Assembly (NCBI GenBank): GCA_016183815.1
Contig: JACPDW010000014.1
Location: 1-60,890, forward strand
Length of the DNA: 60,890 nucleotides
Origin: Flavobacteriia bacterium
GTDB taxonomy: Bacteria > Bacteroidota > Bacteroidia > Flavobacteriales_D > Crocinitomicaceae
Direction of reading: 5' to 3'
Shown here piece by piece: positions 15,707-25,362 of the stretch. Every line of letters starts with the position of its first letter. Position 1 is the stretch's first letter. The position numbers were made by a program, and so were the translations under genes. The notes under the pieces are model-generated. The model worked only from the letters and a program-made list of their open reading frames with translations, did no database searches and was not told the DNA's origin.

Positions 15707-17000
15707 ATTATTGTTGTGGTTCTTGTATTTATTTACAGGTCTTGGTTTCCTATATTTTTACAAAATTTTCAACAATTTTAAAAATAATCATTTAATTTCA
15801 GGGTATTTACTTAAATGTTTTGGTGGGTTGTTTTTAGCTTTGATTTATGTTTATTATTATCCAGGAGGTGATACAACTTTATATTATTTTTCAACAAAAC
15901 AGTTTATAAATATTTTATATGAAAATCCAAAATTATTTTTTGATCTATTATTATGTGACCCAAAAGAAGCAACGGAATTATTAAGTTTGAATAAATATTA
16001 TATATATTTCAGCAATAGTGATGAAGAATGGTTTATGCTAAAAATTTCATCTTTTTTTTGTTTAATGGGATTCAATTCATATCTTGGTATGACCTATTTT
16101 TTTTCAATCCTATCATTGATAGGTTCATTACAAATTTATAAAATTTTTAATCAAATAATTCTTGAAAAATCAAGACAAATTTTTTATATTGTTTTTCTAA
16201 TACCATCTGTATTAATTTGGGGTAGCGGTGTGTTAAAAGATACATTTACATTATTTGGATTTAATATGATGTGTTTTTATTTATTTGAATTTATAATAAG
16301 AAGAAAATTTTCTTTTTTAAAACTAATTTTTTTTATCAGCTTTTCATATTTAGTTTTCAATTTAAAGGCATATATTGTTTTTTGTTTTTTACCATGGATT
16401 ATGATTACATTATTTTTATATGTAGTTAAAAGAAATAATAATCCAATTGCAAAATTTTTAATTATACCGTATTTATTTATATTATTATTTACAATAAGTT
16501 ATTTTGGAACTTCAAATTTATTAGAATCAAGTTCAGATTATAAATCTAAACAATTGATGAAAAAAGTTGAAGGGTTTCAAAAATGGCATAATCATTTAGG
16601 TGGATCTTTTTATGATTTAGGAGTGAAAGAATTTACACCTATTGGTATAATTTCAAAAGCACATCTTGCTATTAATGTTTCATTATTTCGACCTTATTTA
16701 TGGGAAAGTAAAACTTTTTTAATAATGTTGAATAGCATTGAAAGTTTAATTTTATTGATTTTTACTATTTTTGTATTAATGAAAACAAAAATGAATGTTT
16801 TTGGAATAATATTTAATTCACCATATCTTTTTGGTGGTTTTATTTTTTGTCTAATTTTTGCCTTTACAATTGGAATAACCTCTTACAATTTTGGGGCATT
16901 GTCCCGATTTAAAATCCCATTACTTTCTAATTATATATTTATTTTGTACTATGGTTATGTTACATATAAAAATGAAAAATTAAATGGAATACGAAATTAA
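15681..17000 (+). CDS. Polytopic membrane protein, Wzy/EpsG-like candidate
   Basis: A 439-residue protein with about ten hydrophobic segments spread over its length. It has the loop YYYPGGDTTLYYFSTKQF near residue 60, LIPSVLIWGSGVLKDTFT near 180 and a late NFGALSRFKIPLLSNY. This pattern occurs in uncharacterised membrane proteins of polysaccharide loci and is compatible with a polymerase, but no family motif proves it. The start overlaps the truncated epimerase frame. Its end overlaps wzm by 17 bases, so it is the first gene of the export operon. Function unproven. Confidence 0.75.
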   Translation: MKIVLDWYELLLWFLYLFTGLGFLYFYKIFNNFKNNHLISGYLLKCFGGLFLALIYVYYYPGGDTTLYYFSTKQFINILYENPKLFFDLLLCDPKEATELLSLNKYYIYFSNSDEEWFMLKISSFFCLMGFNSYLGMTYFFSILSLIGSLQIYKIFNQIILEKSRQIFYIVFLIPSVLIWGSGVLKDTFTLFGFNMMCFYLFEFIIRRKFSFLKLIFFISFSYLVFNLKAYIVFCFLPWIMITLFLYVVKRNNNPIAKFLIIPYLFILLFTISYFGTSNLLESSSDYKSKQLMKKVEGFQKWHNHLGGSFYDLGVKEFTPIGIISKAHLAINVSLFRPYLWESKTFLIMLNSIESLILLIFTIFVLMKTKMNVFGIIFNSPYLFGGFIFCLIFAFTIGITSYNFGALSRFKIPLLSNYIFILYYGYVTYKNEKLNGIRN

Positions 17001-17796
17001 GACAAAAAATAAATTTTCTTTTGGATTTAGAGAATTAAATGAATACAGAGAATTATTTTATTTTTTCACTTGGAGAGATGTAAAAGTGAAATACAAACAA
17101 ACAGTATTAGGTTTTTTGTGGGCTATTTTACAACCACTTTTTTTAACATTTATTTTCACCTTTGCTTTTAAAAAATCTTTGAGTACAAAGACTGAAATTG
17201 AATATGTACTGTTTTTACTATCAGGGATGTTGATATGGAATTTATTCAGTTCGGGATTAAATAACTCATCTAACAGTATGATTAATAATTCGAATATTAT
17301 CAAAAAAATTTATTTTCCAAGATTAATATTACCCATTTCATCAATTTTTGTGTCTGTAATTGATTATTTAATTACGCTCGGCGTTTTTTTTATTGTAGTT
17401 TTATTTTACGATGAATCAATCAGTTTATGGGCAATTATATTAATTCCTTTAAGCTTGCTTTCAACAATTATAACAACTACAGGAATAGGTCTGTTTATGG
17501 CAGCTTTAAATGTTAAATATAGAGATGTTAGATATGTTTTACCTTTTTTTATACAATCTTTAATGTTTTTAAGTCCCATTATTTTCCCCTTAAAAATTTC
17601 TGATAATATTTTATTTGAATTTATTTTGAAGTATAATCCACTTTCTGGAAGTCTTGAATTGATGCGGGGTAGTTTTGAAAAATATATTCTAAATTGGGAT
17701 ATTGTTATTGGTAGTTCGGCAGTATCGATATTATTTTTTATTTTTGGCTTCTTTTACTTTAGAAAGACAGAAAATTATTTTGCAGATATAGTTTAA
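16984..17796 (+). CDS. wzm: Polysaccharide ABC exporter permease (Wzm type)
   Basis: A 270-residue integral membrane protein of the ABC-2 permease family. The N-terminal amphipathic motif YFFTWRDVKVKYKQTVLGFLWA leads into six predicted membrane segments; LNVKYRDVRYVLPFFIQSLMF and FKYNPLSGSLELMRG-like segments are typical of Wzm/KpsM/TagG. With Wzt it would export a lipid-linked glycan across the inner membrane. It overlaps the upstream gene and is followed 12 bases later by wzt. Confidence 0.93.
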   Translation: MEYEIKTKNKFSFGFRELNEYRELFYFFTWRDVKVKYKQTVLGFLWAILQPLFLTFIFTFAFKKSLSTKTEIEYVLFLLSGMLIWNLFSSGLNNSSNSMINNSNIIKKIYFPRLILPISSIFVSVIDYLITLGVFFIVVLFYDESISLWAIILIPLSLLSTIITTTGIGLFMAALNVKYRDVRYVLPFFIQSLMFLSPIIFPLKISDNILFEFILKYNPLSGSLELMRGSFEKYILNWDIVIGSSAVSILFFIFGFFYFRKTENYFADIV

Positions 17797-17808
17797 ATTT
17801 TTTATTAT

Positions 17809-19020
17809 TTGAAGCCAATTTTAGAAATATCAAACCTTAGTAAACGATTTAAAATAAATAGTGAGCAACAACCATATCTTAGTTTGCGTGACAGCTTTTC
17901 AAATTTATTTAAGAAGGCAAATTCTAAATTGGATTTTTGGGCCTTAAACGATTTGTCATTTAATGTTGAAGAGGGAGATACAGTAGGTATTATAGGTAAA
18001 AATGGTGCGGGAAAGTCAACATTGTTAAAGGTTTTGTCTAAAATTACACCACCAACTTCAGGACAAATAATATCTAGAGGACGCATTGCAAGTTTATTAG
18101 AGGTTGGTACAGGTTTTCATCCAGAATTAACTGGAAGAGAAAATGTATATATGAATGGTTCTATTTTAGGTATGCGTAATACTGAAATAAAGAAAAATTT
18201 TGATGCAATTGTCGATTTTGCTGGAATTGAAAGGTTTATAGATACTCCTTTAAAACATTACAGCAGTGGAATGCAGTTGCGTTTGGCTTTTGCAGTAGCA
18301 GCGTTTTTAGAAAATGAGATTTTAATTATTGATGAGGTTCTAGCTGTAGGTGATGCTGAGTTTCAAAAAAAGTGCATGGGAAAAATGTCTGAAGTTAGCA
18401 AAAGCGGTAGGACAATTTTGTTTGTAAGTCACAATATGGGGGCGATTAAGCAACTGTGCAAGAAATCTGTTTTTTTAAAACAGGGAGAGTTGATTAGTTA
18501 TGGTGAATCAAATTCTGTTTTGCAAATGTATTCCTCTTCTGATGCTGAAGGATTTGATGGCATCATCAATTGTGAATCTAATTTTATTAATAGAATTGAA
18601 TTGTATTGTGATAATATAATTCAAAACGTTTTTTACTCAGGAAGTAGATTTAAATTGAAATTGTATTTTGAATCTAAAGAATTAATTATTTCTCCCGTTT
18701 TAGGAGTAATTATTAGAGATGAATATGATCAGGCAATTGTTGGAATCAATAATAAAAATTATGAAAGTCAATTAAGAAATTTTAATAATTTTTATGGTTG
18801 CATAGAAATGGAAATTCCTTTTCTTCCTCTTTATGTGGGTAGATATTATGTTGATGTACATTTTGGAGATGCTTACATAGATTTAGATGTGAAAAGAAAT
18901 TTATTTTCATTTGTAGTTGAAAAAAATGGAATTAATAATGCTCTTGAAATGCCAAATGAGAATTACAATAAAATATTAATAGAAAAAGTAAATTGGAAAA
19001 TATCAGATGAACACAATTAA
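17809..19020 (+). CDS. wzt: Polysaccharide ABC exporter ATPase with C-terminal glycan-binding extension (Wzt type)
   Basis: A 403-residue ATP-binding subunit. Walker A GKNGAGKST is near residue 63, the signature YSSGMQLRLAFAVA near 150 and Walker B LIIDEVLAVGD near 168; the H-loop is VSHNMG. Residues from about 245 form an extra beta-rich domain, as in Wzt proteins that recognise the capped end of the O-antigen. No ATG is available in frame; the start is TTG at 17809. It overlaps the next methyltransferase gene by 14 bases. Confidence 0.93.
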   Translation: MKPILEISNLSKRFKINSEQQPYLSLRDSFSNLFKKANSKLDFWALNDLSFNVEEGDTVGIIGKNGAGKSTLLKVLSKITPPTSGQIISRGRIASLLEVGTGFHPELTGRENVYMNGSILGMRNTEIKKNFDAIVDFAGIERFIDTPLKHYSSGMQLRLAFAVAAFLENEILIIDEVLAVGDAEFQKKCMGKMSEVSKSGRTILFVSHNMGAIKQLCKKSVFLKQGELISYGESNSVLQMYSSSDAEGFDGIINCESNFINRIELYCDNIIQNVFYSGSRFKLKLYFESKELIISPVLGVIIRDEYDQAIVGINNKNYESQLRNFNNFYGCIEMEIPFLPLYVGRYYVDVHFGDAYIDLDVKRNLFSFVVEKNGINNALEMPNENYNKILIEKVNWKISDEHN

Positions 19021-19678
19021 TATACTTAAAAGGAAATATTTACAATCGATTGAATTAAGATCCTTAGAGAAATTTAATTTTACAAACGAAGAAGAAAATA
19101 TCATAAATCAACATGTTGATTTATTTAAAAAAATTGAACAAAAACATAAAATTTACATAAAGACAATATCTTCTCCAGAGATGGCTATGTCATTTGAGTT
19201 GGCTAAATTTATATTTTCTTATTGTTTGATAAAAAAACCAAAAAAAGTGGCAGATTTGGGTTCTGGATTTAGTTCATTTTTATTTAGATTTTATAAAAAA
19301 GAAGTAAATAATGAACTTGAGATTTATTCTATTGATGACTCTGCTGATTGGTTAATCAAGACTAAAGACTATTTAATAGAAAATGGTTTAAATATCGATA
19401 ATTTAATCACTTTAACAGATTTCATTGATTTAAAACTAAAAAATGAGTTTGATGTAGTTTTGTTAGATCTAAATTTTGTGGAAGTTAGAAAAAATTATAT
19501 CGGATTTTCATTTGATTTATTAAAAGAAAATGGATTCTTAATCATAGATGACGTACACAAAGTTGAATTTTTAAGAGATGTAAAAGCATTTTTTAGTTCT
19601 AATTCACGAAAATTAATCAATCTTAAAAAACAAACGTATGATAATTTTTTAAGATTTTCTACTGGAATAATCAAATAA
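19007..19678 (+). CDS. Class I SAM-dependent methyltransferase-fold protein
   Basis: A 223-residue protein with the Rossmann-like motif I KVADLGSGFSSFLF near residue 80, an acidic residue after the second strand (IYSIDDSADW), and FDVVLLDLNF plus GFLIIDDVHK further on. This is the layout of class I methyltransferases, in particular those acting on sugars. The exact substrate is unknown. Its start lies inside the end of wzt, and the GT2 gene follows after one base. Confidence 0.75.
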   Translation: MNTINILKRKYLQSIELRSLEKFNFTNEEENIINQHVDLFKKIEQKHKIYIKTISSPEMAMSFELAKFIFSYCLIKKPKKVADLGSGFSSFLFRFYKKEVNNELEIYSIDDSADWLIKTKDYLIENGLNIDNLITLTDFIDLKLKNEFDVVLLDLNFVEVRKNYIGFSFDLLKENGFLIIDDVHKVEFLRDVKAFFSSNSRKLINLKKQTYDNFLRFSTGIIK

Positions 19679-19679
19679 T

Positions 19680-20618
19680 ATGAAGCCAGATTTAAGTGTT
19701 ATTATTCCTACGAAAGAGAGAGGAGAAATTTTATTAGTTACTTTAGATTCAATCAAAAAAAAAAAAAAGAATCTTAAAATTGAGATAATTGTTGTTAATG
19801 ATTCTAAGAATGAAAAATTAGTCATTAATGATGAAAATGTTAAAATTATTGATAATCCTAATCAAGGTGCAGCATCAGCTAGAAATTATGGAGCTTCGAT
19901 TGCAAAAGCTGATTATTTGCTTTTTCTTGATGATGATATGATAGTTTGTGAAGATGTATTACAAGAAATTTTATTAAAGTCTAAAGAAAATACAAAGTCT
20001 ATTTATTTGCCAAATTGGAAATATTCAAATCAAAATTTGTTAAAATTATCAAATTACAATTTTGGAAGATTTTTAATTAAAATAAATTACACTTCATTGG
20101 AAGGATGGTTAGGGAAAAAAATTGAAAATTATAATGAAGTTAGGCATAACGGGATGGCAAGTTATTTTTTTTTGATTTCAAAAGAAAATTTTAATAATTT
20201 AAATGGATATAACCCAAATTTTAAATTTGCAGGCTTTGAAGATCATGACATGACTCGCAGACTTCTATTAATTGGTTTTAATTTTTACATTTTACCAAAT
20301 TTAGTTTTGACCCATAATGAAACGGATAGAATAAAATTAAAAGATTGGTTGAATAGGAGAAGAAGAAATGCTTTTACTCAAAAAATCGCATTTGAATTAG
20401 GTTATGAAAATTTGAAAATTAATTATTCATTTGCTAAAAAAAATCTTTTATTATTTGTCGGTATTTTTGATTTTATTTTTATTAGATTTGTAAATATTTT
20501 TAAGAATGTAAGTTTTCTTGATAAAATATGTTTTAAAATTATTGACTTACTAACTGCATTATATATATACAAGGGATACAAATATGATTACGATAAGTTT
20601 AAAAACAAGAGTATTTAA
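19680..20618 (+). CDS. Glycosyltransferase family 2
   Basis: A 312-residue GT-A enzyme. The N-terminus SVIIPTKERGEILLVTLDSI, nucleotide-binding IIVVNDSKNE, GAASARNYGASIAKADYLLF and the DDD metal-binding motif (LDDDMIV) are present; FAGFEDHDMTRRLL is the typical acceptor/catalytic segment. The tail (residues 250-312) is hydrophobic and basic and may touch the membrane. A run of 13 A residues at 19755-19767 encodes a poly-lysine stretch; a slip there would knock out the gene. Confidence 0.9.
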   Translation: MKPDLSVIIPTKERGEILLVTLDSIKKKKKNLKIEIIVVNDSKNEKLVINDENVKIIDNPNQGAASARNYGASIAKADYLLFLDDDMIVCEDVLQEILLKSKENTKSIYLPNWKYSNQNLLKLSNYNFGRFLIKINYTSLEGWLGKKIENYNEVRHNGMASYFFLISKENFNNLNGYNPNFKFAGFEDHDMTRRLLLIGFNFYILPNLVLTHNETDRIKLKDWLNRRRRNAFTQKIAFELGYENLKINYSFAKKNLLLFVGIFDFIFIRFVNIFKNVSFLDKICFKIIDLLTALYIYKGYKYDYDKFKNKSI

Positions 20619-21456
20619 TTTTTTCAGGAGTATTTTTAAAATTCAATTTTTAGAAAGATTTTTAGTAAATAAAATAAGTAAAAAAGGTTCTTTATATAAT
20701 TTTTATTCTAAACTAATTCCATGTAATTATCAATACTCCAAAAATTCAATTAGAGTATTTGAAAAAAATGGCATAAAATTTAAGGTTGATATATCTGAAT
20801 ATATTAGTCATTACATATATTTTGGACTGAAAGACCCTGGATTTGATCAATTAATGAGTCTTTCTAAAGATTCTAAAGTTATTTTTGACATAGGAGCTAA
20901 CATCGGCTTCACGGCACTCAACATGGCAACTTTATCAAAAAACGCAATAGTATATGCATTTGAACCTGACTCTTTTAATTTTAATAAATTAGAATCAAAT
21001 TTCATGTTGAACAATTTGAATAATTTAATTATTTTAAATTTTGGATTAGGGGATGAAGAAGATAAGTTTAAATTAGCAATTGTTACTCCTGATAATTTAG
21101 GAGGTAATAGTATTGATAACTCTGCCACTGAAAATTTTAGTTGGGTAGAAATCAAGAGATTAGATGCTTTTGTGGAATCAAATGATATTAAAAGTTTAGA
21201 CCTTATTAAAATTGATGTTGAAGGTTTTGAATTAAATGTATTAAAAGGTGCAGAAAAAATTATTAAAGAACATCTACCAACCATGTTTATTGAGGTTGAT
21301 GATAATAATTTAAAAAATCATGATTCGAGTGCAAAAGAATTAATTATATTTCTCGAAAAGTTTTATACAAATATTTTTGATGCTGAATCAAAGAAAAAAA
21401 TTACCTCTTATGATGATTTTACAAATTGTCATTTCGATGTAGTAACAATGAAATAA
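20584..21456 (+). CDS. FkbM family methyltransferase
   Basis: A 290-residue SAM-dependent O-methyltransferase. Motif I is VIFDIGANIGFTALNMA (about residues 98-114), followed by YAFEPDSFNFNKLESNF and LIKIDVEGFELNVLKGAE, all diagnostic of FkbM enzymes, which often methylate sugars. The first 90 residues precede the catalytic domain. The ATG at 20584 overlaps the glycosyltransferase gene by 35 bases, a typical compact locus arrangement. Confidence 0.9.
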   Translation: MITISLKTRVFNFFRSIFKIQFLERFLVNKISKKGSLYNFYSKLIPCNYQYSKNSIRVFEKNGIKFKVDISEYISHYIYFGLKDPGFDQLMSLSKDSKVIFDIGANIGFTALNMATLSKNAIVYAFEPDSFNFNKLESNFMLNNLNNLIILNFGLGDEEDKFKLAIVTPDNLGGNSIDNSATENFSWVEIKRLDAFVESNDIKSLDLIKIDVEGFELNVLKGAEKIIKEHLPTMFIEVDDNNLKNHDSSAKELIIFLEKFYTNIFDAESKKKITSYDDFTNCHFDVVTMK

Positions 21457-21463
21457 ATTTCAA

Positions 21464-22579
21464 TTGATTAAAGTTACTTATATTCTATCTTTCGTAGATA
21501 AATCTATTGCTTTTGAATGGATTAATAAATATATTGATAAAAATAAAATAGAACTTTCATTTGTTCTTTTAAATAACAAAAATACATACATTGAAGAATA
21601 TTTAAAAAGCAATAACATTGTTTTTTCAAGAGTTAATTATTCAGGAAAAAAAGACATTCCAAAAGCTGTAATAAAATGTATAAAGTTTTATAGAGAAAAT
21701 AAAACTGAAGTTGTTCATGCTCATTTATTTGATGCTTGTATTGTAGGTTTATTTGCTGCAAAATTAGTTGGAATAAAAAAAAGAATTCATACTAGACATA
21801 ATGCAACAATACACCATGTTTATCATCCAAAAGCAGTTAAATATGATAAACTAATTAATTTTCTTTCAACAAAAATTGTAGCTATAAGTAAAAATGTTAA
21901 AGATATATTAATTGAGTTAGAAGGTGTAAATCCTAAAAAAATAATTTTAATACATCATGGATTTAAATTGGATGATTTTGAAAACATCCATGAAATTAGA
22001 ATTTTAGATTTAGCAAAAAAATATGGTATTGATTTAAATAACAAGCCAATTATCGGTGTTATTTCTAGATATATACATTGGAAAGGTGTTCAATATACAA
22101 TTCGAGCATTTGATATTTTAAAAAAATCTTTTCCTCAAGCACATTTAATACTTGCAAATGCAGACGGTCCATATAAAAGTCAGATTAAAGTTGAATTAGA
22201 AAATTTGCATAATGATTCATATACAGAAATTGTTTTTGAAAATGACTTATTTGCTTTATATAAGCTTTTTGATGTGTTTGTTCACGTACCAATTGATAAA
22301 AAGGCAGAGGCTTTTGGACAAACATATGTTGAATCATTGGCATCTGGTATTCCTAGTGTTTTTACAAATTCTGGTATAGCAAGTGATTTTATAATAAATG
22401 AAGAAAATGCATTAATTGTGCCTTTTGAAGACACTAACGAGATTTACAAAAGTATTGTAAAAATTTTAACAAATAATGATTTGAGAGATAAAATAATTAT
22501 TAATGGTAAAAAAGATATTTCTGAAATGTTTTCAATCGAAAAGATGGTTTTACAATTAGAAAAGCTATATTTAGATTAA
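21464..22579 (+). CDS. Glycosyltransferase family 4
   Basis: A 371-residue GT-B enzyme. VVHAHLFDACIVGLFAAKLV and KRIHTRHNATIHH in the N-terminal half are acceptor-side features. The C-terminal half shows IIGVISRYIHWKGVQYTIRAF, then DVFVHVPIDKKAEAFGQTYV and ESLASGIPSVFTN, where the E-x7-E donor-binding region sits. No ATG is near the conserved N-terminus; the start is TTG at 21464. The next gene begins one base after its stop. The sugar transferred is unknown. Confidence 0.9.
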   Translation: MIKVTYILSFVDKSIAFEWINKYIDKNKIELSFVLLNNKNTYIEEYLKSNNIVFSRVNYSGKKDIPKAVIKCIKFYRENKTEVVHAHLFDACIVGLFAAKLVGIKKRIHTRHNATIHHVYHPKAVKYDKLINFLSTKIVAISKNVKDILIELEGVNPKKIILIHHGFKLDDFENIHEIRILDLAKKYGIDLNNKPIIGVISRYIHWKGVQYTIRAFDILKKSFPQAHLILANADGPYKSQIKVELENLHNDSYTEIVFENDLFALYKLFDVFVHVPIDKKAEAFGQTYVESLASGIPSVFTNSGIASDFIINEENALIVPFEDTNEIYKSIVKILTNNDLRDKIIINGKKDISEMFSIEKMVLQLEKLYLD

Positions 22580-22580
22580 T

Positions 22581-23465
22581 ATGAAATTCTCCATTATTGT
22601 TCCTACATACAATAGGGCTCATATTATTGAGAAGACACTTGATAGTATTCTCAATCAATCTTACTCTAATTTTGAAGTGATAATTGTTGATAATTGCTCA
22701 ACCGATAACCCATATGAAATATTAAAAAGTTACCTTAAAGATTCAAGATTCAGTTATATAGTTCACGACAAAAATTACGAACGATCAAAGTCAAGAAATA
22801 CTGGAATGATAAATGCAACAGGAGATTATTTAACTTTTTTAGATTCAGATGACATCATGTTAAATGATTGTTTGCAAGATGCTTATAATTTTGTTATTAA
22901 AAATAAACATTTTAAAATTTTTCATAATAAATTTAATTTCGCAACTGTTGAAGGCCAAATCATTAATAGATATCAACAATCTGTAAATTATGATTGTGCT
23001 TTTAATTCAATTTTAAGTGGTAATTTTTTGGCTTGTATAGGTGTTTTTATTGATAAAGAAATTTACACGAAATTTAGATTTACGGAACAGCGTGAATTAA
23101 TTGGAGTGGAAGACTGGCAATTTTGGATAAAAATATTAAATAATTATAATGATCTTGGTCATATTGATAAGGTAAATAGTTTAATTATTGAACATAGTGA
23201 AAGGACAGTAAATAATACAGAATCTGAAATGTTTGACAAAAAGATAACATTATTTAAACAAAGTATTTTAACTGATTTAAATTTAAAAAAATCAGAAAAA
23301 AAATGTTTGGATTTTTCGTGTGATTTCATAGTTGCTGTATCCTATTGTGATGCCAAAAAGAAAAGTAAAGCAAGTCATTTTTTAATTAAAATACTAAAAC
23401 AAAATCCATTTCATTTTTTTAGTCCAAAAATTTTAAACTTGATAAAAAATATTTTATTCAGATAA
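22581..23465 (+). CDS. Glycosyltransferase family 2
   Basis: A 294-residue GT-A enzyme with FSIIVPTYNRAHIIEKTLDS, VIIVDNCSTDNPYEIL, ERSKSRNTGMINATGDYLTF, and the DxD motif LDSDD at about residue 93. GVEDWQFWIKIL near 198 is the catalytic region. The C-terminal 80 residues are basic. Sits in the compact glycosyltransferase run; sugar specificity unknown. Confidence 0.9.
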   Translation: MKFSIIVPTYNRAHIIEKTLDSILNQSYSNFEVIIVDNCSTDNPYEILKSYLKDSRFSYIVHDKNYERSKSRNTGMINATGDYLTFLDSDDIMLNDCLQDAYNFVIKNKHFKIFHNKFNFATVEGQIINRYQQSVNYDCAFNSILSGNFLACIGVFIDKEIYTKFRFTEQRELIGVEDWQFWIKILNNYNDLGHIDKVNSLIIEHSERTVNNTESEMFDKKITLFKQSILTDLNLKKSEKKCLDFSCDFIVAVSYCDAKKKSKASHFLIKILKQNPFHFFSPKILNLIKNILFR

Positions 23466-23483
23466 ATTATTTATTTTTAAAAC

Positions 23484-24254
23484 ATGAAAGTAGTATTATT
23501 AGCAGGAGGATTTGGTACACGTTTAAGTGAGGAAACTGACATAAGACCAAAACCAATGGCAGAAATTGGAGGTAAACCAATTTTATGGCATATTATGAAA
23601 ATTTATTCCCATTATGGGTTCAATGATTTTGTAGTGTTATTAGGATATAAAGGTTATTATATCAAAGAATATTTTGCAAACTATTTCCTGCATCGAAGTG
23701 ATATCACAATAGATTTATCTGATAATAAAATTGAGGTACACTCTAATTTTTCTGAACCTTGGAAAGTTACCTTACTTGATACAGGTTTACATACTATGAC
23801 AGGAGGGAGAATTAAACAAGCAAAAAAATATATCGGAGATGAACCATTTATGTTAACATACGGTGATGGAGTTGCAAACATTGATCTTAAAGCTTTATTA
23901 AATTTTCATAATTCTCATAATAAATTAATTACTATGACTTCAGTTTTACCTGAAGGCAGATTTGGAGCTCTTGAAATAGATTCCCAAAATAAAATACTTC
24001 AGTTTAAAGAGAAACCAAAAGGGGATGGAAATTGGATAAATGGAGGTTTTTTTGTTTGTTCTCCCAAAGTGCTTGATTATATTGAAAATAACGAAACCGT
24101 TTTCGAACAAGAGCCTCTTGAAAATTTAGCTAAAGATGGGGAATTATTCACATATAGACATGAAGGATTTTGGAAATGTATGGATACCTTAAGAGATAAA
24201 ACACAACTAAATGAAATGTGGGATAACGATAAAGCAATTTGGAAAATTTGGTAA
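23484..24254 (+). CDS. rfbF: Glucose-1-phosphate cytidylyltransferase
   Basis: A 256-residue nucleotidyltransferase that makes CDP-glucose from CTP and glucose-1-phosphate. The signature LAGGFGTRLSEETDIRPKPM at residues 6-25 is the RfbF form; GGKPILWHIMKIYSHYG, LTYGDGVANIDL and NGGFFVCSPKVLDYI follow, as does EGFWKCMDTLRDKTQL at the end. It is the first gene of a CDP-sugar module and is followed directly by rfbG. Confidence 0.96.
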   Translation: MKVVLLAGGFGTRLSEETDIRPKPMAEIGGKPILWHIMKIYSHYGFNDFVVLLGYKGYYIKEYFANYFLHRSDITIDLSDNKIEVHSNFSEPWKVTLLDTGLHTMTGGRIKQAKKYIGDEPFMLTYGDGVANIDLKALLNFHNSHNKLITMTSVLPEGRFGALEIDSQNKILQFKEKPKGDGNWINGGFFVCSPKVLDYIENNETVFEQEPLENLAKDGELFTYRHEGFWKCMDTLRDKTQLNEMWDNDKAIWKIW

Positions 24255-24256
24255 AA

Positions 24257-25357
24257 ATGTTTGGAGGAATTTATAAAGGAAAAAAAGTACTAGTAACAGG
24301 TAATACAGGATTTAAAGGTGCTTGGTTAACAATATGGCTAAATCAAATAGGTGCTGAAGTTTATGGTATCTCGAATGAAATTCCAACTCAACCATCAATT
24401 TTTGAAGTTTGCTCATTGGCCCAAAACTTAAAACATGAATTTTTAAATGTATTGGATTTTCAAAGTTTAAAGCAGAAAATTGATGAGATACGTCCAGATT
24501 TTATTTTTCATTTGGCTGCACAAGCTATAGTTTCTGACTCATATTCAAATCCACTAAATACTTTTAATACAAATATTATTGGAACGGCAAATGTTTTGGA
24601 AGCAGTTAGAGTTCTTGATTTTGAAGTTTCTCTCATCATGATAACTAGTGACAAGTGTTATGAAAATGTAGAATGGACATGGGGTTATAGAGAAAACGAT
24701 AGACTAGGCGGTAAAGACCCATACAGTGCATCTAAAGGCGGTGCTGAGTTAGTTATTCACAGCTACTATGAGTCTTTTTTTAAAAAAAATGATTCTAAAG
24801 TGAAATTGGTTTCTGTAAGAGCAGGTAACGTAATAGGCGGTGGTGATTGGGCTGTAAATAGAATAGTTCCAGATGCAATGCGAAGTTGGAGTAAAAATCT
24901 ATGTTTAGTTATTAGAAGCCCATACGCAACAAGACCTTGGCAGCATGTGTTAGAACCATTAAGTGGATATTTAACAGCTGGCATGAAATTATTTTTCAAT
25001 AATAAATTATCAGGTGAATCTTATAATTTTGGTCCAAATTCAGATCAAAGTCATACTGTTTTAGAACTTTTAACTAAACTTTCATCTAAATGGAACAAAT
25101 CTACTTTAGATGAAATGGTACAAGTTGAAAAGTCATCATTCCACGAAGCTGGTTTGTTAAAATTAAATTGTGATAAAGCATTACACGACCTAGATTGGAA
25201 ACCAACTTTGAATTTTGAGCAAACAATTGAATTTACTTCAGATTGGTATTTTGAATATTATAAATCAGAAAAGATAGATTTATCCTTTTTAGAAAAACAA
25301 ATTATATTATTTAGTGAGGTGGCCAAATCAAAGAAAATTTCATGGGCAAGTATGTAA
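24257..25357 (+). CDS. rfbG: CDP-glucose 4,6-dehydratase
   Basis: A protein of about 366 residues, extended SDR family, converting CDP-glucose to CDP-4-dehydro-6-deoxyglucose. KVLVTGNTGFKGAWLTIWL is the characteristic NAD motif (GxTGFKGxW), with HLAAQAIV, TSDKCYENVEWTWGYREND, the catalytic YSASK, and RAGNVIGGGDWAVNRIVPD. The frame begins at a TTG at 24239, but the ATG at 24257 just after the rfbF stop is a better start. It makes the branch-point intermediate for the next two genes. Confidence 0.96.
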   Translation: MFGGIYKGKKVLVTGNTGFKGAWLTIWLNQIGAEVYGISNEIPTQPSIFEVCSLAQNLKHEFLNVLDFQSLKQKIDEIRPDFIFHLAAQAIVSDSYSNPLNTFNTNIIGTANVLEAVRVLDFEVSLIMITSDKCYENVEWTWGYRENDRLGGKDPYSASKGGAELVIHSYYESFFKKNDSKVKLVSVRAGNVIGGGDWAVNRIVPDAMRSWSKNLCLVIRSPYATRPWQHVLEPLSGYLTAGMKLFFNNKLSGESYNFGPNSDQSHTVLELLTKLSSKWNKSTLDEMVQVEKSSFHEAGLLKLNCDKALHDLDWKPTLNFEQTIEFTSDWYFEYYKSEKIDLSFLEKQIILFSEVAKSKKISWASM

Positions 25358-25362
25358 AAAAA

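Noticed and set aside
20847-21284. 145-codon minus-strand frame
   Set aside because: It is the antisense shadow of the FkbM methyltransferase, whose motifs are clear on the plus strand.
24239-24256. TTG start for rfbG inside rfbF
   Set aside because: The extra six residues have no family support; ATG 24257 directly after the rfbF stop fits.
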